A stretch of DNA of 42,674 nt from JOPF133 sp052144935 (GTDB lineage: Bacteria > Acidobacteriota > Terriglobia > Bryobacterales > Bryobacteraceae): NCBI GenBank assembly GCA_052144935.1, contig JBKQPR010000231.1, forward strand, positions 1 to 42,674, written 5' to 3'. Of this stretch, positions 6,808 through 14,940 are shown one piece after another. Every line of letters starts with the position of its first letter. Position 1 is the first letter of the stretch. The notes under the pieces were generated by a model. It ran no database searches. It worked only from the letters and a program-made list of their open reading frames with translations, and had not been told where the DNA came from. The position numbers and the translations under genes are program-made.

Positions 6808-8802
6808 ATGCCCTGTTCGGTCGATTTGCGCCAACATGTAGAGGATCTGGCTTTGCGGCTGGTCATGGGTGGTCCGGCAACTACCCAGGCGCTGGTCGAG
6901 TGGATTTCAGACATCGAAGCCATCCACCAGGCTGCCTTAACCGAACAGGCCGGAGCGGTTGCCGCCGCCGCCGATTCGGCTATCCAAAATATCAGGCAGA
7001 CCGCGGACATGGAAGACTTGGGCGGCCGCGCCCCCATGGCCGCCTTGCACACGGCGGTCACCCGGTTGCAACAGGCGCTGGATGCCGGCAGCCAACCCTC
7101 CGTCTTACCTGACCAGCAGATCGCGCAGGATCCGGAACTCCTGGCGGATTTCGCTCTGGAAAGCCGGGAGCACCTGGCGGCGATCGAAGCGCACGTTCTG
7201 ACCCTGGAGCGCGACCCAGCCGATGCGGAAGCCCTTCACGCCACCTTCCGCGGGTTCCACACCATCAAGGGTCTGGCCGGATTTCTGGAACTGTGGGAAG
7301 TGCAAAAACTGGCTCACGAGGTGGAGACGGTTTTGGATCGGGCCCGCAATTCCGAATTGACCATCACCCCCGCGGCGATTGACGTGATTCTTCACAGCGC
7401 GGATTACCTGCGGCGCTGGCTGGCGCACGTGGAATCGGGGCTGCGGGGTGAAACTTCCCAACCGCCGGCCCAAGATGAACCGCTGCTGGACCGCATTCGC
7501 GGCCTGTACACCATGCCCGAGGCCGAACCCTCCGCTGGTTTGGCGACCCTGTCCGCAGCGGTGGAGTCGGCCGGCGCTCGCGAGGAGAGCGCACCGCAGC
7601 CGGCCGCGGCCAGCACCCCCCGGCACGAAACCATGGCTGTCAAAGTCGACACCGCCAAGCTCGATTTTCTGGTAGACATGGCCGGCGAGATGGTGATTGC
7701 CGAGTCCCTGGTGCGTCACGACCGTGAACTGGCGGCTGTCAAAACCCCTCAACTGCAGCGAAAGATGGCGCAACTGACCCGCATCACGGCGGAGTTGCAA
7801 AGGACCGCGATGTCCATGCGTCTGGTTCCCATCGGTCCCCTGTTCCGCCGGATGGCCCGCCTGGTTCGCGATCTCTCCCGGCAGTTCGCGAAGCGCGTCG
7901 AGTTGGAAACCAGCGGTGAAGAAATCGAGCTGGACCGCACGATCGTCGAAGAACTCTCCGATCCTCTGATGCACATGGTTCGCAACTCGCTCGACCATGG
8001 AATTGAAGGCCCGCAGGAACGGCAGGAGCGGGGCAAGCCGGCGCTCGCCCACGTATACCTGAGAGCTCGCCACCAGTCGGGACAGGTGGTGGTGGAAGTC
8101 GCCGATGACGGCCGGGGGCTGGATCGCGACAAGATCCGCGCCAAGGCGATCGAGCGGGGACTGATTCCGGAGGATAAAACCCCTTCCGATAACGAAGTCT
8201 ACAACCTGATCTTTGAACCGGGGTTCAGCACCGCCGAAAAAGTGAGCAACGTTTCCGGACGAGGCGTGGGAATGGACGTGGTGCGGCGGCACATCGAGAA
8301 GCTCCGCGGGCGGATCGAGATCCGTTCGACTCCCGGCGCCGGGTCTTCGTTCTACCTGAAACTCCCGTTGACCCTGGCGATTATCGAAGGTCTGGTGGTG
8401 GGAGTGGGCCCGGAGCGCTATATCGTTCCGCTGTTCACGGTTCGGGAGATGTTCCGCCCCAACGCGGAGACCATCTGGACCGTTCAGAACCGGGCCGAAA
8501 TGGCGCTCGTCCGCGGAACCCTGCTGCCCGTGCACCGGCTTTATCGCCGGTTCCGGGTTGCGCCGCGGTCGGAAAACCCTCTCGAATCCATCCTCATTGT
8601 AGCCGAGGTGGAGGGGCAGAGATTCTGTCTCCTGGTGGACGAGTTGATTGGCAAACAGGAGGTGGTCATCAAAGCGCTTGGAGAGACCTTTAAAGGTGTC
8701 ACCGGGGTCGCCGGCGGCGCCATCCTGGGTGACGGGCGGGTCGGCCTGATCCTCGATCTGGACCGGCTCTTTAAGGAGAGGAATAGTGACTCTGCCTTCT
8801 AA
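6808..8802 (+). CDS. cheA: chemotaxis histidine kinase CheA
   Basis: The central kinase of the pathway, passing phosphate from ATP to CheY and CheB. The 664 residues run as follows: an extra alpha-helical N-terminal region of about 100 residues; the HPt/P1 domain, with phospho-acceptor H151 in RGFHTIKGLAGF; a linker rich in Pro/Ala with no clear P2 domain; the dimerisation/P3 region (DTAKLDFLVDMAGEMVIAES); the HATPase domain with N-box HMVRNSLDHGIE (about 388), G1 VADDGRGLD (about 431) and G2 GRGVGMDVV (about 484); and a C-terminal CheW-like P5 domain (about 520-660). The 3' end overlaps cheR by 17 nt. The N-terminal extension could be a degenerate HPt. The apparent lack of P2 suggests phosphotransfer directly from P1. 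Confidence 0.94.
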   Translation: MPCSVDLRQHVEDLALRLVMGGPATTQALVEWISDIEAIHQAALTEQAGAVAAAADSAIQNIRQTADMEDLGGRAPMAALHTAVTRLQQALDAGSQPSVLPDQQIAQDPELLADFALESREHLAAIEAHVLTLERDPADAEALHATFRGFHTIKGLAGFLELWEVQKLAHEVETVLDRARNSELTITPAAIDVILHSADYLRRWLAHVESGLRGETSQPPAQDEPLLDRIRGLYTMPEAEPSAGLATLSAAVESAGAREESAPQPAAASTPRHETMAVKVDTAKLDFLVDMAGEMVIAESLVRHDRELAAVKTPQLQRKMAQLTRITAELQRTAMSMRLVPIGPLFRRMARLVRDLSRQFAKRVELETSGEEIELDRTIVEELSDPLMHMVRNSLDHGIEGPQERQERGKPALAHVYLRARHQSGQVVVEVADDGRGLDRDKIRAKAIERGLIPEDKTPSDNEVYNLIFEPGFSTAEKVSNVSGRGVGMDVVRRHIEKLRGRIEIRSTPGAGSSFYLKLPLTLAIIEGLVVGVGPERYIVPLFTVREMFRPNAETIWTVQNRAEMALVRGTLLPVHRLYRRFRVAPRSENPLESILIVAEVEGQRFCLLVDELIGKQEVVIKALGETFKGVTGVAGGAILGDGRVGLILDLDRLFKERNSDSAF

Positions 8803-9664
8803 GCATCCGGAGATCAGTCCGGGCGATTGGGAATCCGTGCGGCCCCTCGGCCGGGAGGAGTTCGAACAGTTCCGCCAGTTGGCGCACACCGCCTTCGGCC
8901 TGGATCTTAAGCCCGGAAAGGAGGAGCTCGTGAACGCCCGCCTGCGGCGGTTGGTCCATTCCGGCGGTTTCGGCTCCTACCGGGATTACTACCGGCACAT
9001 TCTAAAGGATTCCACCGGCGAAGCTCTGGCGGCCATGATCGACGCTCTGGCGACCAATCATACTTCGTTTCTCCGGGAGCCCGATCACTTCGATTTTCTA
9101 CGCCAGAAGGTCGTGCCGATGCTCGCCGAACGCGACTTGATCGAGATCTGGAGCGCCGCCTGCTCCACCGGAGAAGAGGTCTGGACGCTGGCGTGCCTCT
9201 TCAATGACGCCTGGCCTTCCAAGAAGATTCGGATTTGCGCCACCGACATTTCGCGCAAGGCGCTCCATTTCGCCTCGCAGGCATGTTATCCCGCCGAACG
9301 CTGCCAGGGAGTGCCGGCGGCCTGGCTGTCCCGCTACTTCACGCTGGAACCCGGACCCCCCAAGGCCCACCGCGTGGCGCCGCACATTCGAAGCCAGGTG
9401 TCGTTCCGCCGGCTGAACCTGTTGGAGACATACGGTTGGCCGCGGCCATTCCCGGTCATCCTCTGCCGCAACGTGATGATCTATTTCGACAAGCCTACCC
9501 AGGAGCGGGTGGTCCGGCAGCTCACCGAATATCTGGAACCGGGAGGGTATCTGCTGGTGGGACATGCGGAAAGCCTGACCAGGGTGGCGCACTCCCTGGA
9601 ATATGTGAGGCCGGCAGTCTACCAGAAACCTGGAAGGAGGTACGAGCAGTGGAGCAGATCGTAG
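8786..9664 (+). CDS. cheR: chemoreceptor methyltransferase CheR
   Basis: CheR methylates receptor glutamates using S-adenosylmethionine during adaptation. The 292-residue protein has the N-terminal helical domain with NHTSFLRE (residues 91-98, the NxTxFxR signature), the SAM-binding motif IWSAACSTGEEVWTLA (about 121-136), ATDIS downstream, and LCRNVMIYFD, the characteristic active-site loop. The start is GTG 8786 with AAGGAGAGG upstream, lying within the end of cheA (17-nt overlap). It is followed by cheD, which starts 16 nt inside it. No TPR extension is present, so it is the basic CheR type. Confidence 0.94.
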   Translation: MTLPSKHPEISPGDWESVRPLGREEFEQFRQLAHTAFGLDLKPGKEELVNARLRRLVHSGGFGSYRDYYRHILKDSTGEALAAMIDALATNHTSFLREPDHFDFLRQKVVPMLAERDLIEIWSAACSTGEEVWTLACLFNDAWPSKKIRICATDISRKALHFASQACYPAERCQGVPAAWLSRYFTLEPGPPKAHRVAPHIRSQVSFRRLNLLETYGWPRPFPVILCRNVMIYFDKPTQERVVRQLTEYLEPGGYLLVGHAESLTRVAHSLEYVRPAVYQKPGRRYEQWSRS

Positions 9665-10185
9665 TCCGGATGGCGGACTGCCAGGTAGCGGACGTACCAG
9701 GCCAGGTGCTCGCCACTTATGCCTTGGGCTCCTGTATTGGACTGGCGGTTCACGACCCCAAGGCCAACGTGGGCGGCTTGCTGCACTTCATGCTGCCCGA
9801 TTCGGGAATCGATCCTGCGCGCGGCCGCGAGAATCCGTTCATGTTCGCCGACACCGGCATTCCGCTGCTTTTGGACCGCGTCTGCCAGAAGGGAGCCTCG
9901 AAACAGCGGCTCGTGGTGCATGCCGCCGGCGGCGCGCAGATGATGGATCGGGAGAACGTCTTCGAGATCGGCAAGCGCAACTACCTGGCTATGCGCAAGA
10001 TCCTCTGGAAGAGGGGGATCCTGGTGCACGCCGAAGCGGTCGGAGGCGGCAACTCACGCACCGTCCATTTGCAGATCGGCACCGGGCGTGTGTGGCTGCA
10101 GGAAGGCGGCGAGCAAAGGGAACTGGTCCCGGCGCCGCCACAGAGAGGAACCAACCATGGCTTATCGGCTCTTGATCGTCGATGA
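9649..10185 (+). CDS. cheD: chemoreceptor glutamine deamidase CheD
   Basis: CheD deamidates receptor glutamines and, in CheC/CheX systems, is part of the feedback loop. The 178-residue protein has the catalytic Cys29 in YALGSCIGL, His46 in GLLHFMLPDS and a preceding Thr23, followed by MFADTGIPLL and a GGNSRT region typical of the family. The start chosen is GTG 9649, with AAGGAGG at 9634-9640 and an 8-nt spacer, inside the 3' end of cheR. The last about 20 residues overlap the start of cheY2 (ATG 10157) by 29 nt. This dense overlap points to a single transcript for the operon. Confidence 0.92.
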   Translation: MEQIVVRMADCQVADVPGQVLATYALGSCIGLAVHDPKANVGGLLHFMLPDSGIDPARGRENPFMFADTGIPLLLDRVCQKGASKQRLVVHAAGGAQMMDRENVFEIGKRNYLAMRKILWKRGILVHAEAVGGGNSRTVHLQIGTGRVWLQEGGEQRELVPAPPQRGTNHGLSALDRR

Positions 10186-10540
10186 TTCGCCCGCCATGCG
10201 GGCCTTCGTGCGGCGTGTGATTGGGCTTTCGGGCTTCGATCTCGCCGCCTGCTTCGAGGCCTCGAATGGCCAGGAAGCTCTGGAGGTGCTGCGGAGCGAG
10301 TGGGTGGACGCCATCCTTACGGACATCAATATGCCCTGTATGGACGGGGAGGAGTTCCTGCGCCGGCTGGCCGCGGACGAAGTTTACCGCTCGATTCCAG
10401 CCATTGTGATTTCCACGGACGCAACCCACCACCGCCGGGACCGGCTGCTGGCCCTGGGCGCCCGCGGTTATATCACCAAGCCGTTCCTTCCCGAAGTTCT
10501 TCGCGCCGGGCTGGAGACCACTTTGGGGGTGCCCGCATGA
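10157..10540 (+). CDS. cheY: chemotaxis response regulator CheY (second copy)
   Basis: A second single-domain receiver, 127 residues: IVDDS with D9-D10, phosphoacceptor D56 in ILTDINMPCMDG, IVISTDA with the conserved Ser/Thr, and GYITKPF with the conserved Lys. The start is ATG 10157 with GAGAGGA 7 nt upstream, within the end of cheD. Its stop overlaps the start of the second CheX gene by 4 nt, the same arrangement as cheY1-cheX1. Having both in one operon is consistent with one motor-binding CheY and one phosphate sink, or with two outputs. The sequence alone does not say which binds FliM. Confidence 0.9.
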   Translation: MAYRLLIVDDSPAMRAFVRRVIGLSGFDLAACFEASNGQEALEVLRSEWVDAILTDINMPCMDGEEFLRRLAADEVYRSIPAIVISTDATHHRRDRLLALGARGYITKPFLPEVLRAGLETTLGVPA

Positions 10541-10995
10541 TCGAAACCGCCCTATCCGAGGCCCTTCGCGAGGCCGTCGATGAGGTGCTCGAGAAGATGT
10601 TCTTCGTCCAGAGCGAGGGCCAAGCCGCCCCGGATCGCCCGCCGGAGGAACTGGTTGCGGCGCGGGTGGACTTCGAGGGAAGCCCGTCGGGAACGCTCAG
10701 CCTGCGCGTCACCCTCCCGGCAGCCCATCGGATGGCCGCCGATTTTCTGGGGGAAGAGGCCTCCGAACTGCCGGCGACCCGTACTACGGAAGTCGTCTGC
10801 GAGTTGGCCAATATGATCTGCGGCTCGGTATTGAGCCGCGTGGAAGGCGAGACCGCGTTCCGGCTGTCGGCGCCCCTGGCAGCCGTCGAAATGGGTGAGG
10901 TGGTCGAGCCATCCGGCGGCGCCATCGTCCACAATATCGAACTCTCGGGCGGCGCGTTCAGCGTGAAGGTCCTGTGCACCGGAGCAAGTTCATGA
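10537..10995 (+). CDS. cheX: CheX-like CheY phosphatase (second copy)
   Basis: A 152-residue protein of the CheC/CheX phosphatase superfamily. The E-x-x-N motif appears once, in CELANMICGSVLSRVEGE (E89, N92). The fold is introduced by an amphipathic N-terminal helix (ALSEALREAVDEVLEKMFF) and ends with a beta-strand region. It is more divergent than the first copy and could be inactive or could have a different partner. The start overlaps the end of cheY2 by 4 nt (ATGA), and its own stop overlaps cheB by 4 nt, so it is translationally coupled on both sides. The pairing with CheY2 suggests it removes phosphate from that regulator. Confidence 0.8.
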   Translation: MIETALSEALREAVDEVLEKMFFVQSEGQAAPDRPPEELVAARVDFEGSPSGTLSLRVTLPAAHRMAADFLGEEASELPATRTTEVVCELANMICGSVLSRVEGETAFRLSAPLAAVEMGEVVEPSGGAIVHNIELSGGAFSVKVLCTGASS

Positions 10996-12110
10996 ACCAC
11001 CAGGGGAAGATTCGCGTTTTGATCGTCGACGACTCCGCGATAGCCCGGAAAATCCTGTCCGAGGCGCTGGCTGGAGAGGCCGATATGGAAGTCGTCGGCA
11101 CCGCTCCGGATCCCTACGTGGCTCGCGATAAGATCCTCTCCCTCCAACCGGACGTCCTCACGCTGGATATCGAGATGCCCCGCATGGACGGGATCACGTT
11201 TCTAAAGAAGCTGATGCATTTTCATCCTCTGCCCGTGATCCTCATCAGTTCCCTGGCGCAGCCCTCTTGCCGGTTAGCTGTGGAAGCTTTGGAGTTCGGA
11301 GCTGTGGAGGTGCTCGCCAAGCCGGGCGGGCCGTATTCGGTGGGGGAGTTGCGCCAGAGTCTGGCTGCCAAGATTCGTGCGGCGGCGGCGGCGCGGTTGA
11401 AGCGGCCGGGATCCCCGGGAATGCCGGGACCGCCGGCATCGCCCAAGCGGCCGGAGACTCCGCGAGTCATTGAGGATGCTGCAAGACCCTTCACGGACGG
11501 GGCGGTGATCGCGATCGGGGCCTCCACGGGAGGGACGGAGGCGATCGCCTCGGTTCTCTCCAGGCTGCCCGCGTCCTCTCCGGGCATCGTTATCGCACAG
11601 CACATTCCCCCGGTGTTCTCGCGAGCATTTGCCAACCGCTTGAACGATCTTTGCGCTGTCCAGGTAAAGGAGGCGGAAGACAGCGATACCCTCCGCCCGG
11701 GTCTGGCGCTGGTGGCTCCAGGGGATTTCCACATGCTGCTGCGGCGGTCTGGCGGGCGCTACTCGGTCGAAGTCAAGACCGGCCCACGCGTCTGCTACCA
11801 GCGGCCTTCGGTGGACGTGCTGTTCTCATCGGTGGCCGAGGCGGCCGGAGCCGACGCCACAGGAGTGTTGCTTACCGGCATGGGAGCCGATGGATCTCAG
11901 GGCCTGCTCAAAATGCGGCAGGCTGGCGCCCGGACCATCGCGCAGGACGAGCGAAGCTGTGTAGTATTCGGGATGCCCCGCGAGGCGATTCTGCTGGGAG
12001 CGGTCGAGCAAGGCACCCCACTCGACGCTATTCCCCGCGCCATTTTGGGCGCCCGGCAGATGGGCAGGACCGCCTCCTCCAGTGAGCCGCCACTTCCTGC
12101 GCGTAGATAG
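10992..12110 (+). CDS. cheB: chemoreceptor methylesterase CheB
   Basis: CheB removes methyl groups from, and deamidates, receptor glutamates when its receiver domain is phosphorylated. The 372-residue protein has an N-terminal receiver (IVDDS at 11-15, phosphoacceptor D59 in LTLDIEMPRMDG), a Pro/Gly-rich linker (about 137-157) and a methylesterase domain with a complete Ser-His-Asp triad: S178 in GASTGGTEA, H204 in IAQHIPP, D300 in GMGADGSQG. The start is ATG 10992, overlapping the end of the second cheX by 4 nt. An upstream in-frame ATG at 10974 lies inside that gene and is less likely. It is the last gene of the operon, followed by a nested inverted repeat. Confidence 0.94.
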   Translation: MNHQGKIRVLIVDDSAIARKILSEALAGEADMEVVGTAPDPYVARDKILSLQPDVLTLDIEMPRMDGITFLKKLMHFHPLPVILISSLAQPSCRLAVEALEFGAVEVLAKPGGPYSVGELRQSLAAKIRAAAAARLKRPGSPGMPGPPASPKRPETPRVIEDAARPFTDGAVIAIGASTGGTEAIASVLSRLPASSPGIVIAQHIPPVFSRAFANRLNDLCAVQVKEAEDSDTLRPGLALVAPGDFHMLLRRSGGRYSVEVKTGPRVCYQRPSVDVLFSSVAEAAGADATGVLLTGMGADGSQGLLKMRQAGARTIAQDERSCVVFGMPREAILLGAVEQGTPLDAIPRAILGARQMGRTASSSEPPLPARR

Positions 12111-12137
12111 AACGATAAGGCCGCCCGCTACCAAATG

Positions 12138-12197
12138 GGCGACCCCCTCCGAATTTCGAAAAGAGACTAGGCCTACCCGTAGGCCCCCAGGGTCGCC
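12138..12197. other. nested inverted repeat after cheB
   Basis: An outer stem of 8 bp (GGCGACCC at 12138-12145 with GGGTCGCC at 12190-12197) encloses an inner perfect 7-bp stem with a 2-nt loop (GGCCTAC, CC, GTAGGCC at 12170-12185). No T-run follows, so it is not a canonical intrinsic terminator. It lies 28 nt after the cheB stop and about 120 nt before the ExeA-like ATPase gene. It may be a transcriptional barrier or structured 5' leader. No riboswitch family was recognised. Confidence 0.45.
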
Positions 12198-12318
12198 GCT
12201 GCTTACGGACGGATTACGGCATAGGGTACCGTAGCGAAGCGGGATGGCCACTCTCGTGCTGGCTCCACCTGCTATTCTTGGATATTAAACCCAGCGCACG
12301 GGCTGGTTGGTTCGACGC

Positions 12319-13374
12319 ATGTATACAGATTTCTTCGGCTTGCAGAAGCTGCCCTTCAACCTGACTCCTGACCCGGCGTTTCTTTACCTGTCCCCGAAGC
12401 ACCGCGAGGCGCTGGCCGGGTTGAGTTATGCAGTCCTGGAAAGAAAGGGGTTTGCGGTTCTGACCGGCGACGCCGGCACTGGCAAAACGACCCTGATCAA
12501 CAGCGTTCTGAACCGTTTGCCGCCCGAGCGTGTTGAGTCCAGCTTCATTCTGAATCCAACGCTTACCGCATCCGAATTCCTGGAAATTGTGATGCTGGAC
12601 TTCGACATACCGGATGTGCCTGCAAGCAAGGCGCAACGCCTCTGGAAACTGCAGGACTTTCTTGCGCGTGTACATCATCAGAATAGATATGCCGTACTGG
12701 TGATCGACGAAGCCCACAAATTGAGCCTCGATGTCCTCGAGGAAATCCGTCTGCTGGGGAACTACGAGAGTTCCTCCGAGAAATTTCTTCAGATTCTGCT
12801 TCTGGGCCAATCGGAACTGGACTATCTCCTGAATCGCCGGGACTTGCGGCAACTCAAGCAGCGGATAGCGCTGCGCCTGTACATTGATCCTCTGACTCCC
12901 TCGGAAGTCCAACAATACATCCGGGCTCGGTGGGCCAAGGCGGGCGCACAAAAAGCCCCGCCATTTAGCCCGGACGCCCTGAACATGATCGGTCAATGGT
13001 CGCAGGGCATCCCTCGCTTAATTAACTCCCTCTGCGACAGCTCGCTTCTGATGGCCTACAGCGACGAATCTCCTTTCGTCGGTTTGAATTACGTCCGGGA
13101 TGCAGCCGCCAACCTGGGCCTGATTGAGTCCCTGCCCCAGTCGTCGGGTACTCTCCCCACTCTTTCAACCTTTTCAACAGCCACCGTTTCCACAGTCGGG
13201 AAACTCCAGGCGTCTCCGAAACTGCCGCCGGTGGAACTGCCCTCCCGGCCGAACAACCTCCCTGACGTGCCCCAGGAGGACTCCTTTGTTCCCAAACTGG
13301 AACCCTACGGTGCATCAAAAGCGAATTCCTCACTTATGAAGCGCCTATCCGAGAAATTCGGATTGCCGCATTGA
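12319..13374 (+). CDS. ExeA-like AAA ATPase, exopolysaccharide-associated type
   Basis: A 351-residue AAA ATPase of the ExeA/GspA type. The N-terminus MYTDFFGLQKLPFNLTPDPA, with FLYLSPKHREAL after it, is the hallmark of this family, which includes the PEP-CTERM/EPS-locus ATPase (TIGR03015-like). Walker A is TGDAGTGKTTL (residues 49-59) and Walker B is AVLVIDEAHK (about 125-134). The region after about 270 is a Ser/Thr/Pro-rich linker with a short basic end. The start is ATG 12319: a TTG at 12307 would add four residues without a better ribosome site, and no strong Shine-Dalgarno is seen. The Wza-like gene nearby is convergent. Together they suggest exopolysaccharide or secretion functions. 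The exact substrate is unknown. Confidence 0.85.
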   Translation: MYTDFFGLQKLPFNLTPDPAFLYLSPKHREALAGLSYAVLERKGFAVLTGDAGTGKTTLINSVLNRLPPERVESSFILNPTLTASEFLEIVMLDFDIPDVPASKAQRLWKLQDFLARVHHQNRYAVLVIDEAHKLSLDVLEEIRLLGNYESSSEKFLQILLLGQSELDYLLNRRDLRQLKQRIALRLYIDPLTPSEVQQYIRARWAKAGAQKAPPFSPDALNMIGQWSQGIPRLINSLCDSSLLMAYSDESPFVGLNYVRDAAANLGLIESLPQSSGTLPTLSTFSTATVSTVGKLQASPKLPPVELPSRPNNLPDVPQEDSFVPKLEPYGASKANSSLMKRLSEKFGLPH

Positions 13375-13797
13375 GCCAGGCTCAGCTTCTTCGACCTTAG
13401 GACGAACGGATTCCAGGACCCGCCGGGCGCCCGGCCCAAGTGTTTGGACTCTTCGACAGATTTTCTCTCACCGCCCTTGTCCCCCATGCGGCACCCTGCG
13501 CTCAAAGCAGTTATCAGAACTTGCCTTTGGCAATGGGTTTGCTCGCTGTTTTCGGGTTTTGTACACCGCTGAAGGCTGACCAATGGCGATTCCCGTGTCG
13601 GGTGGCGGCGAAAAAGAGAGCCATTTCGGCGGGGTAGGAAGGGGCCACTCGTGTGGTTACGCAATGGATTCCAGCCACGTCACGAGCGCCGCTGGAATTG
13701 CTCAAATCATCTTTAAAGATTCTGAAGGCGGAAATCTCAATAACGGGCGCTATAGGATATTGCGACACCGCCGAGCTGAATCTCGCACTTGTCTGCC
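13375..13797. other. intergenic region between convergent genes, 14-bp palindrome
   Basis: This is 423 nt between two convergent genes. It contains a 14-bp perfect palindrome GCCGGGCGCCCGGC at 13422-13435, which could work as a bidirectional stop signal although no T-run follows. Short reading frames on both strands do not look protein-like and lack ribosome sites. I see no RNA gene or recognisable element here. Confidence 0.5.
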
Positions 13798-14676
13798 CTA
13801 ATGAGGAATGACAATGGTATCGCCGGGCAGCAACAGAATATTTTGCTCCATGTTCTCGCCTTTGACTACCGCGTCATAATTAAAGTCCAGCCGATAGTTC
13901 TGGCCGTTCTCCGGACGCAGAATGTAGATCTTCTTGCGCTTCGCAAAGTCGGTAAGGCCACCCGCCTCGCTCAGCGCCTGCATTACGGTCATCCCGCCTG
14001 TATACGGAAGAGGTCCTTCTTTCCGCGCGGCTCCAATCACATAAATCTTCTTGCTATTGATAGTAGCGACCACTACTGTTACGTTCGCGTCCGCGATAAA
14101 TTCCTTGAGCTTCGCGCTGATCCGTTCCTCTGCCTGCGCGGGTGTCAGGCCCGCCACCTCGACATCTTTGACCATCGGCACGGTGATTTTACCGTCCGGC
14201 CGCACCACCGCGACAGGAACCGACGCTTCCGGCTCTTTCCACACGGAGATCTGCAAAGTGTCGCCGGAGCCGATCACGTAATCATCCGGCGCCCCTCTGC
14301 TCAGGGAAGGTTCCCGAAGGGCCGGCATTTGCTTCGCGGGCGACAACTCGGGGGCAACCGTCTGCAATTGCGTTGGAGCCGGTGAAACCCCTGCTGGCCC
14401 GGCCGCCTTGGCTGCCGGAGCGGTCGGCTGCGCGGGCTTCTCATTGCGCACGTAGGCCAACGCTTCGTCAACTATCGGAGCCGGCCACCCTACCGCCACG
14501 GCCTGGCTCTTGATCTTGGCATCCGCGAAGCCGTGACGCTTGGTTTCGCGAATATATTGGACCAGTTCCGCGGGAGGCGTCTGGTCTGTTTGCGCCGCGC
14601 TGGAAATGATGCCGATTCCCAGTGCCAGAAGCATTGCCGTCGCTACCGATCTATGTCCAAGCACTGTTCTCATCAC
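13798..14676 (-). CDS. Wza-like polysaccharide biosynthesis/export protein
   Basis: The polysaccharide export family (Poly_export plus SLBB). The 292-residue protein has an N-terminal signal peptide (MLLALGIGIISSAAQ), a Pro/Ala-rich linker (about 80-115), a Poly_export domain with YVIGSGDTLQISVWKEPE and VRPDGKITVPMVKDVEVAGL (about 132-190), a SLBB-like segment (KKIYVIGAARKEGPLPYTGG) and a C-terminal end PGDTIVIPH. The C-terminal outer-membrane helix of Wza is absent, so it may act as a periplasmic or minimal exporter. It is divergent from the surface-protein operon at 14941 and convergent with the ExeA-like ATPase. Polymerase and glycosyltransferase genes are not in the window. Confidence 0.9.
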   Translation of the reverse strand: MMRTVLGHRSVATAMLLALGIGIISSAAQTDQTPPAELVQYIRETKRHGFADAKIKSQAVAVGWPAPIVDEALAYVRNEKPAQPTAPAAKAAGPAGVSPAPTQLQTVAPELSPAKQMPALREPSLSRGAPDDYVIGSGDTLQISVWKEPEASVPVAVVRPDGKITVPMVKDVEVAGLTPAQAEERISAKLKEFIADANVTVVVATINSKKIYVIGAARKEGPLPYTGGMTVMQALSEAGGLTDFAKRKKIYILRPENGQNYRLDFNYDAVVKGENMEQNILLLPGDTIVIPH

Positions 14677-14940
14677 TGCGGTTTATCCCAACAATTATGC
14701 ACGGCAGCATTTTCGAGACCATGCGTCAAACCCCTCTGCGCCCGTCTTCCAGGTCCCCGGAATCGCAAACAGTAGGAAGTCTTCTCAATGTTTAGTATAC
14801 CGCGTGGCCTCGGGCTCCCAAAGCGATGGTTCTCCAAATCCGACCGCTGGCGCTGAAAGCCTGCCAACTGAATCAGGCCGGGCACAATACCTGCATCGGT
14901 GTTCGGATTGCAATAGTTGACACGGCTCTGGAAAGCGCCT

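Noticed and set aside
7105..8889. 594-codon minus-strand frame opposite cheA
   Set aside because: A high-GC antisense frame. cheA on the plus strand is unambiguous, with all kinase motifs.
12111..12318. c-di-GMP (GEMM) riboswitch before the ExeA-like ATPase
   Set aside because: The conserved GCAAA..CGCAAAGCC-type core and tetraloop receptor could not be found on either strand.
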